DNA from: Fidelibacterota bacterium
Lineage (GTDB): Bacteria > Pseudomonadota > Alphaproteobacteria > Rhodospirillales > Rhodospirillaceae
Reading direction: 5' to 3'
Assembly: GCA_947476895.1 (NCBI GenBank)
Contig: CANJRX010000013.1
Coordinates: 1 to 60,943, forward strand
DNA: 60,943 nucleotides
The notes beneath the pieces are model-generated. The model searched no databases, was not told where the DNA came from, and worked only from the letters and a program-made list of their open reading frames with translations. The translations under genes were made by a program, and so were the position numbers. Shown piece after piece: positions 55,278 through 60,943 of the stretch. Position 1 is the stretch's first letter; each line of letters opens with the position of its first letter.

Positions 55278-56443
55278 CGGACTTGCAAAGCGACGGTGAT
55301 CGGCAGCCGCGCGGCGCGTATGGCGGGAAACAGACCGCCGAAGAAGCCTACCAAGGCCGCGACACCAATGCCGCCAAACAGCATCCACGGCGTTACCGCC
55401 AGCTTAAACACCACTGTCCCCGCGCCCTGTTGATTGCCGTTGAAGGCCATCCAGGCAATCGCGCCTCCCAGCACAGCGCCCACGGACGCCAGCAGCAAGG
55501 CCTCGGCCAGGACCGAGATCACGACGCCCGTGGGACCGAAGCCTATGGCCCGCAAGGTGGCGATTTCGACGGATCGCGTGCTAACGGCCGCATACATGGT
55601 GTTCAACGCGCCGAAGATCGCGCCGATCGCCATGATGCCACCGATCCAATAGGCGATGATCTTAAGGATGACGTTCAAGTCTTCGGCCAACATCGCGTAG
55701 TACTCAGGCTCACGTTGAACGTCGACGGAAATGGCGGGGTTGGTGGTGAGCGCCGCCTTGAACTCATCGTAAGCGCTATCACCGGTCAACTGCACGGTGA
55801 CGCTGCTGTAAACGTTCTTACGGAAAGATGACATCGCCGTATCTGCATCGGCCAATAGTTCCGATTGATGTATGTCGTCGTCGCTCGTGAAGCTGCCGAC
55901 GACTGTCCAATCGCCTTCGGGCATCTCAATCTTGTCGCCGATCTCAACGCCTTTAAACATCGCTTGGGCCGAAGTGCCGACAATCATTTCATGCACGGCG
56001 GGCTTGAACATGCGTCCTTCAACGATCTTCATATTCGGCCGTAAAGCGAAGCCTTCAGGCCCGATGCCGCGCAAGGTCGCGAAGGTGAAAAAGTCGCCGC
56101 CCTTTTTTGTCACGGGAAATTGCGTAACAAGTTCGGCTGAAGCGATGGGTTTTCCCTGCGGCGTTCGCGCAACGCCGGGGGCATCTTCAACGGCCGCCGC
56201 AACACTGCGTTCCAAGGCGCCCTGACCCTCATACGTTGCGCCTTGTGTCAGAACCATCGCGCGCGTTTCGCTGCCGGTGTTGCCAATGGCTTTCATAAAC
56301 CCTGCCGACATTGACAGTGTAGAGATGAACACGGCCACGACGCAGGTCATGCCGATGACGATCACGAGGGAAGCGCCCAAGCGCTGCGGCAGGGCGGCCA
56401 AGTTCATGGCCGTTACGGCGCGGATTTCAGTCAACATGCTCAT
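55274..56443 (-). CDS. ABC transporter permease, FtsX/MacB type
   Basis: A 389-residue permease with one N-terminal span (LVIVIGMTCVVAVFISTL), a large periplasmic domain (about 55-270) and three C-terminal spans that include GGIMAIGAIFGALNTM and GFFGGLFPAIRAARLPITVAL. This is the FtsX topology. ATG 56443 follows the stop of the preceding permease by two bases. Last gene of a four-gene export operon. Confidence 0.88.
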   Translation of the reverse strand: MSMLTEIRAVTAMNLAALPQRLGASLVIVIGMTCVVAVFISTLSMSAGFMKAIGNTGSETRAMVLTQGATYEGQGALERSVAAAVEDAPGVARTPQGKPIASAELVTQFPVTKKGGDFFTFATLRGIGPEGFALRPNMKIVEGRMFKPAVHEMIVGTSAQAMFKGVEIGDKIEMPEGDWTVVGSFTSDDDIHQSELLADADTAMSSFRKNVYSSVTVQLTGDSAYDEFKAALTTNPAISVDVQREPEYYAMLAEDLNVILKIIAYWIGGIMAIGAIFGALNTMYAAVSTRSVEIATLRAIGFGPTGVVISVLAEALLLASVGAVLGGAIAWMAFNGNQQGAGTVVFKLAVTPWMLFGGIGVAALVGFFGGLFPAIRAARLPITVALQVR

Positions 56444-56445
56444 GG

Positions 56446-57588
56446 TTATTTCCCCGCCAAAGCATCGATGGGTGAAAGGCGTTTGACGCGCAGCGCCGGG
56501 ATCAAGGCGCTCAAGACAGCCGCGACGACCGAGAACGCGACACCGATGGCCACCGCACTCCACGGCACTAACAATGGGGGCGGTGGATTGGGTGAATTGT
56601 TTATGAGCATGATGAAGGCCTTGGCGAGGAACAGGCCCAGGAAACCGGCGGCGGTGAAGCTGATGGCGGACTCCGCCAATACCGTCAGCAACACGCCGAG
56701 ATCGGTGAAGCCAAGCACCTTCATGACGCCGAACTCAGGAATGCGTTCGCGCACCGACTGCATCATGCTATTGCCGGTGAGGAACAGCAGCATGAACAGC
56801 ACAGCGCCGCCCACGGCATTCACCAGGAAGTTGGTATCACCCAAGGATTGAAGGCCCGACTGTGCACCGGCGCGTTCCGAGGCCGTGCGTGTCGCCGACT
56901 GCGAGTTTGCGAACAAGCGGTCGATGGTCGTGCCGATTTCTCCGGCGCGGTTGGGGTCATCTATGACGACGGTGAAGCGCCCAATGGTGCCGATATCCTT
57001 TGCGCGCGTTTCGTCCACGTAATCGTAATTGATGAAGAAGTGGTTGGCCTTCTGCGGGTTGTTGTCGTCAGGGATAATATCCAAGATTTCGAAAGCCCAG
57101 ACGTTCGCGCCGTCTTTCCGCGCGACGGTTGATTGCACCGGCACGACGTCGCCCACTTTCCAGCCATATCTTTTGGCATAATAGGCAGTTGGTATCGCGC
57201 CCGTACGGGTTGTCATGAGGCGTTTAATTTGCTCGGGCGTGATGACGACTTCGTCGCGCACGGCGAACCAGTCTTCCTTCGCGGCCGTCATGTTCACGTT
57301 GTTTTGCTTTTCTTGCCAAAAGCCGCCGACGCTGATCGAAGGACCGATCGCTTTAACGCCGGGAACGGCTTTAATTTGCTCAAGGTAAGACCGCGGCATC
57401 TGCGTGCCGTAACGGCGGTCGACATACAACCGATTGAGGCGCGACGCTTCGATGATCTCGGAGAAGCCAATGTTGATGCCGGCCAAAACGCCGAACAACA
57501 CAAAGGCCACCACAATCGATAAGAATGTGAAGAAGGTGCGGGTCGGCTTGCGCCACAGGCCCGCCCAGATCAGCGGAAAGAATTTCAT
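56446..57588 (-). CDS. ABC transporter permease, FtsX/MacB type
   Basis: A 380-residue permease, with a first span FFTFLSIVVAFVLFGVLAGI, a periplasmic domain with YLEQIKAVPGVKAIGP, and C-terminal spans including LFMLLFLTGNSMMQ and VLSALIPALRVKRLSPIDAL. Two different permeases and one ATPase suggest a heterodimeric transporter. It overlaps the ATPase gene by four bases. Confidence 0.88.
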   Translation of the reverse strand: MKFFPLIWAGLWRKPTRTFFTFLSIVVAFVLFGVLAGINIGFSEIIEASRLNRLYVDRRYGTQMPRSYLEQIKAVPGVKAIGPSISVGGFWQEKQNNVNMTAAKEDWFAVRDEVVITPEQIKRLMTTRTGAIPTAYYAKRYGWKVGDVVPVQSTVARKDGANVWAFEILDIIPDDNNPQKANHFFINYDYVDETRAKDIGTIGRFTVVIDDPNRAGEIGTTIDRLFANSQSATRTASERAGAQSGLQSLGDTNFLVNAVGGAVLFMLLFLTGNSMMQSVRERIPEFGVMKVLGFTDLGVLLTVLAESAISFTAAGFLGLFLAKAFIMLINNSPNPPPPLLVPWSAVAIGVAFSVVAAVLSALIPALRVKRLSPIDALAGK

Positions 57589-58280
57589 GCGGCAGTCCTG
57601 ATGACGGTATCGACCAGCACGCCTTTATCCATGTGCAATTGCCGGTCGGCGTATTCGGCCGCCTTCGGATCGTGTGTGACCATAATGATGGTCTTGCCTT
57701 GATCACGGCTGAGAAGTTGTAAAAGGCTCAGGATTTCGTCAGCGGTCTGACGGTCCAAATCACCCGTAGGTTCATCGCAGACGAACAGCGTCGCATCGGA
57801 GACAAGGGCGCGGGCGATGGATACGCGCTGCTGTTGACCGCCCGAAAGTTCACCGGGCTTGTGATGCGCGCGTTCGGACAGGCCGACGATCTCTAACGCC
57901 GCCGCCACATTGCGTTTGCGCTCGGCCGCCGACAGCGATGTGAGTAGGAGAGGTAGTTCCACGTTCCGTTCTGCCGAGAGCATCGGCATCAGATTGTAGA
58001 ACTGGAACACAAAGCCCACGTGCCGCGCGCGCCATTTGGAAAGGCGGTTGCCCGTCAGAGTATCGACACGCTCGCCGCCGATGGGGATTTCGCCTTCAGT
58101 TGGGAAATCGAGACCGCCGATGAGGTTGAGCAGGGTGGTCTTGCCCGACCCCGAGGGTCCCATCAATGCGAGGAATTCGCCGCTCGGGATTTCAAGGTTG
58201 AGGCTGTGCAACACCTCGACAACCTGATTGCCGCGCTTATAGCGCTTCACCACATTTTTTAAAGAAACCATCGAAGTCAT
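57585..58280 (-). CDS. ABC transporter ATP-binding protein, MacB/LolD type
   Basis: A 231-residue ATPase: Walker A GPSGSGKTTLLN, signature LSGGQQQRVSIARAL and Walker B LFVCDEPTGDLD, all intact. Small stand-alone ATPases of this branch drive FtsX-type permeases such as MacB, LolCDE and the cell-division FtsX. It lies between the adaptor gene (10 bases) and the first permease. Confidence 0.93.
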   Translation of the reverse strand: MTSMVSLKNVVKRYKRGNQVVEVLHSLNLEIPSGEFLALMGPSGSGKTTLLNLIGGLDFPTEGEIPIGGERVDTLTGNRLSKWRARHVGFVFQFYNLMPMLSAERNVELPLLLTSLSAAERKRNVAAALEIVGLSERAHHKPGELSGGQQQRVSIARALVSDATLFVCDEPTGDLDRQTADEILSLLQLLSRDQGKTIIMVTHDPKAAEYADRQLHMDKGVLVDTVIRTAA

Positions 58281-58290
58281 GAAATTCTCC

Positions 58291-59529
58291 CTACTCGATA
58301 TCGACTTTGGCTTTGTCGCTCAGTTGTGTGAGGTCGCCGATGGCGACACGGTCGCCGGCTTTGATGCCCGACAACACGGTTTGTTCGTCGGCGTTGCGTC
58401 CGCCAAGGCGCACCGTCAGGCGTTCAACTTTGTCGCCGCGAATGACGTAGAGCACGCCCGTTTCGCCGTTGGCCTGCACCGCTTGCGCGGGCACTTTGAC
58501 GCCGCCGGCGACAGGTGTCGGGCTATCTGATTTGGTCTCGCCGAAGAATGAAACCCGCGCACCCATTTCAGGTACGACGCGCGCATCCTTTTCTTTGAAG
58601 GCGACACGCACCTTTACCGTGGCTTTGGCGCGGTCGGCCGTCGGAATGACAGCGATGACTTCGCCGGGAATTTGCCAGTCGGGATAGGCGTTGAGCTTGA
58701 TCGTCGCAGGCTGGCTGCTGTGGACGCGGCTGATGAAGCTTTCGCTGACATCGACTTCAACTTCGAGCGAGTCCATATCGACAATGGTGCCGATGCCGGT
58801 GCGCGTGAAACCGCCGCCCGCGGAATTCGGCGATACCATTTCACCGGGCTGCGCGGCTTTCACCGTCACGACGCCGCTGAAAGGCGCCCGGATGGTCATG
58901 TCATCTTTAATGCGCTGGGCCACCGCGAGGGCGGCTTGCGCAACGGCCAATGACTGTTCGTTCACGAGCAGCGACGTACGCGCTGAGTCATAGCTTGCTT
59001 TGGAGGCGTCAAAGTTCGTGCCGCTCACCCAGCCCGTTTTAAGCAGCTTCTGGCTGCGCTCGTACTGAGGCTGCGCATTCACATAAGCAACCTTGGCGGC
59101 CATGAGGTTGGCGTCGGCTTGTTTTACTTGGGCCTGCGCCTGCGCCCACATCGCGCGCGCATTGGAATCATCCAGCCGCGCGATGACTTGGTCTTTCTCG
59201 ACCTGCTGGCCTTCTTCGAGCAGCACTTCGACGACCTTACCAGCGACCTTTGATGAAACCGTGGCTTGACGGCGCGCAACGACATAGCCCGAGGCATCGA
59301 GCAGCGAGACACCGCCGCCACCGGCGGAAGCTTCGCTCGCGTCAATTTTTTGCGCGACAGCAGCGCGCACCGGCACGCCCGACGTCGCCGCGATGGCCCA
59401 CCAGCTGCCAAGGCTGATGGCGACAAGGGCCGTGCCGCCCGCCAGCCACCATTTTAGGGACGAAGCGTTTTCGGGAACGCCCGCGCGATCAATGCGGAGC
59501 TGATTCAGAAGGTTGGCTTTTTCACTCAT
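58291..59529 (-). CDS. Periplasmic adaptor (HlyD/MacA-like membrane fusion protein)
   Basis: A 412-residue protein with an N-terminal membrane anchor (about 29-50), a lipoyl-type hairpin with Ala-rich coiled coil (MWAQAQAQVKQADANLMAAK) and beta-barrel domain (PATIKLNAYPDWQIPGEVIA). It should link the ABC transporter in the inner membrane to an outer-membrane channel. First gene of the operon; no TolC-like gene is in the window. Substrate unknown: macrolide-like drugs, peptides or lipids are all possible. Confidence 0.9.
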   Translation of the reverse strand: MSEKANLLNQLRIDRAGVPENASSLKWWLAGGTALVAISLGSWWAIAATSGVPVRAAVAQKIDASEASAGGGGVSLLDASGYVVARRQATVSSKVAGKVVEVLLEEGQQVEKDQVIARLDDSNARAMWAQAQAQVKQADANLMAAKVAYVNAQPQYERSQKLLKTGWVSGTNFDASKASYDSARTSLLVNEQSLAVAQAALAVAQRIKDDMTIRAPFSGVVTVKAAQPGEMVSPNSAGGGFTRTGIGTIVDMDSLEVEVDVSESFISRVHSSQPATIKLNAYPDWQIPGEVIAVIPTADRAKATVKVRVAFKEKDARVVPEMGARVSFFGETKSDSPTPVAGGVKVPAQAVQANGETGVLYVIRGDKVERLTVRLGGRNADEQTVLSGIKAGDRVAIGDLTQLSDKAKVDIE

Positions 59530-59549
59530 CGTGGTGCTCGCTGTTGTAT

Positions 59550-59572
59550 GCTACGACTATTAACGCTACGAC
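59550..59572. promoter_or_regulatory. Direct repeat before the ABC export operon
   Basis: GCTACGAC occurs at 59550-59557 and 59565-59572, a 15-base period, about 20-45 bases upstream of the adaptor start. Such spacing could suit a two-component response-regulator site, but this is only a suggestion. Confidence 0.25.
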
Positions 59573-59624
59573 ACGTAACATTAGACCGTACACGTCGCCA
59601 AGTAGGTTTTCGCTGGTTTAAATT

Positions 59625-60362
59625 TTAGGTCTGATCAGCCGCTTGAATGATCCGGCCTGAACCCATGATCTTGGTTTTCAAGCGCGGCGGTCGTGTCATC
59701 AGCCGGATGTTGCCGGCCCCCATGATCTTGATGTCGGCTTCTTCGCTGGGTGCGGCCTCGGCATCGCCGCTGCCCGCAATGTTGACCTCAAGCTCACGGC
59801 TTTTAAGCTCGCCCATCTTGGCATTGCCCGAGCCGGCGATTTTTATTTCAAGACGGTCCACATCACCTTGCGCGGTCACCGTGCCACTGCCGGCGATGAT
59901 CAAATCCAATTGCGGCTGTTTAACATTTTCCATTGTGATGTTGCCGGCGCCGGCAAGAACCACTTGGTTGAAAGCGCGCCCAGGCAGAGTGATGTCGACA
60001 TCAGAGTGATCAAAGCTGTTGCAATCCAACTCGATGAGGTCTCCGCGAATCTTCACGTGCCCAATGACATCGGGTGCGCCGCGCACAATCACGTCCTCGC
60101 CTTCGCCACCGCGATAATGAATGTTGCCGAAGGTAGCGATGCGCACTTTGTAGCCCCCGGTCCACGGCAAGCGGCGCTCGGTCTGCGTCATATCGACAGC
60201 CGTTGTGTCGGCGTCGCACTTTTCATCGGACAGCTTGATGTGCAGCTTGCGGAAGTTCTCGGCGGTGAACAAGGCATCGCCACCCGCTGCATAGGCCGCA
60301 ACCAAAGACGCGAAGCCGACTGTGAAACCGGTAAACGCAATCTATCCAAGTTTCTTGTACAT
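59625..60362 (-). pseudogene. DUF2807 (head GIN-type) exported protein, in-frame amber codon 7
   Basis: ATG 60362 follows AAGGATC and reads MYKKLG, then TAG (60342-60344), then continues in frame with IAFTGFTVGFASLVAAYAA, a typical signal peptide. TGG (Trp) in place of TAG would restore a 245-residue protein. The rest is intact: a beta-helical DUF2807 domain with repeated IAGSG units (LIIAGSGTVTAQGDVD, IKIAGSGNAKMGEL, NIAGSGDAEAA). A TTG at 60305 gives a truncated start with no signal peptide. The family is a cell-surface or periplasmic beta-helix of unknown role, often next to DUF1700 proteins. Confidence 0.8.
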
Positions 60363-60377
60363 GACAGATCCTTTCGC

Positions 60378-60794
60378 TTACGCGGCCTGATTGGCGCGTT
60401 TGATAAGAGTGAAGTGAAGGCGAGCGAAATGGCCGAGCCCACGCACGACCAAATCGCCAAAGAGGAGCAGTAGGGCGCCACTGCCCACACCAAAACCAAG
60501 CAGAGCAAGCCCGGCAAAGCCCGAGGCCACTGACAATGATTGGTCGCCTAACGTGAACAGATTGACCATCGGACTGAAGATCAAAAATATGCCGACGCCG
60601 CAAAGCGCCATGACACCCGCAAAGGAAGCCAGCACAAACACCAGCAAACTGCCAAGAATGGGCAAGAGGAACATGAAGTCCACGGCCAGCAACGCGAGCA
60701 GGCCGAAGATCACACCTAGGAAATTTCCTGGCGTCTTGTCTTCTTCCCAGCGGCGGAAGCCGGCTTCGGCACGAAGCTCACGCGCCACACGCAT
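60378..60794 (-). pseudogene. DUF1700-like membrane protein, 5' end lost to an insertion sequence
   Basis: The remaining 138 codons begin MRVARELRAEAGFRRWEEDK and hold three or four hydrophobic spans (FLGVIFGLLALLAVDFMFLL, then LVFVLASFAGVMALCGVGIF). In DUF1700 proteins the block resembling G-D-P-x-R-V-A-R-E-L lies after about 50-60 residues, so the N-terminal cytoplasmic part is missing here. In-frame TGA lies just upstream, within the apparent insertion sequence. It is followed 15 bases later by the damaged DUF2807 gene, a usual partner. Confidence 0.65.
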
Positions 60795-60797
60795 GGG

Positions 60798-60943
60798 TGT
60801 ACGGCGTCAGCGCCTATGGGACCGAATTGGGGTGGTGAGTTAAGGAGGGTTTTGGTCTCATCGCAGTGACGGAGGAACGAAGATGAGATCAAAACCCATG
60901 ACCACGAAGGCGCCTGCTGAGCGGGTGCTCAAGGACATTCGCC
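60798..60943 (+). mobile_element. Left end of an insertion sequence, IS3-family-like, cut by the window edge
   Basis: Directly after the truncated DUF1700-like gene, a non-homologous segment starts with TGTACGGCG (60798). It holds a transposase start 85 bases in and continues past the window end. IS3-type elements usually begin with TG and have OrfA close to the left end. The exact left terminus is an estimate, because the right end is not visible. Confidence 0.55.
60883..60943 (+). CDS. Transposase OrfA, partial (5' end only)
   Basis: ATG 60883 follows GGAGGAACGAAG and opens a frame to the window edge: MRSKPMTTKAPAERVLKDIR. The run AERVLKDIR resembles the beginning of one group of IS3-family OrfA proteins (A-E-R-V-V-(K/R)-D-I-R-R). 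Only 20 codons are present, so family assignment is tentative. Confidence 0.5.
   Translation, partial: MRSKPMTTKAPAERVLKDIR

Noticed and set aside
60342-60344. Amber codon read as pyrrolysine
   Set aside because: It is within a signal peptide, where pyrrolysine has no use, and the Trp-to-stop change is one base.

Overview
The window reads as chromosomal DNA of an alphaproteobacterium. It has high GC and dense coding, a DUF1476 protein (the zeta inhibitor of the alphaproteobacterial F1-ATPase, 39780-40109), a purC-purS-purQ-purL cluster, a class II DAHP synthase, an Anbu proteasome-like operon, a large TonB-dependent receptor and inverted palindromic intergenic repeats. I cannot name the genus. 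A glutaminyl-tRNA synthetase is present, which most alphaproteobacteria lack.

Layout. 1-6.0 kb: TonB-dependent receptor, a 27-residue membrane peptide, a secreted di-haem cytochrome c and an MFS transporter. 6.1-13.2 kb: a TPR/O-GlcNAc-transferase-like glycosyltransferase facing an FkbM methyltransferase, a DUF1801 protein, a secreted creatininase-family protein, an Rrf2 regulator facing an AhpD-like/cupin operon that shares its operator, and tRNA-Val(CAC). 13.4-23.2 kb: housekeeping run glmU, glmS, gor, class II aroG, nadE, glnS. 23.3-27.2 kb: small hypothetical genes, a visibly more AT-rich islet (exported protein plus a glucosaminidase-like protein) and a GT61 glycosyltransferase with an apparently frameshifted 5' end. 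27.5-31.5 kb: ATP-grasp, alpha-E, transglutaminase and Anbu operon. 31.5-43 kb: trmJ, rpsD, a B3-type metallo-beta-lactamase homologue, grxD, bolA, the pur cluster, an NRDE protein, ATPase zeta and purB. 42.3-50.8 kb: a HisD-family dehydrogenase coupled to an SDR, radC, an orphan 473-residue protein, a Tat-exported enolase-superfamily protein with a second di-haem cytochrome c, then map and sfsA. 50.8-55.3 kb: methyltransferases, comF, a formyltransferase-like protein, grxC and a Nit-type amidohydrolase. 55.3-60.9 kb: a MacAB-like ABC export operon, then two damaged genes (DUF2807 and DUF1700-like) and the left end of an insertion sequence running off the window.

Working together. Cytoplasmic redox and Fe-S genes (gor, grxC, grxD, bolA, Nit) and nucleotide genes (pur, nadE) are ordinary housekeeping. 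Accessory functions are periplasmic electron transfer (two paralogous di-haem cytochromes), envelope export, glycosylation and the Anbu peptide-modification system. The most interesting points are: the transglutaminase of the Anbu operon has Pro where the catalytic Cys should be; the ATP-grasp gene of that operon carries a one-base frameshift; a 5-bp-spaced palindrome occurs both before the Rrf2 gene and before the AhpD-cupin operon; and an insertion sequence has cut off the start of a DUF1700-like gene beside a DUF2807 gene that carries an in-frame amber codon. Several lesions, plus a 20-base poly-C run at position 1, leave open that part of this reflects draft-assembly errors.
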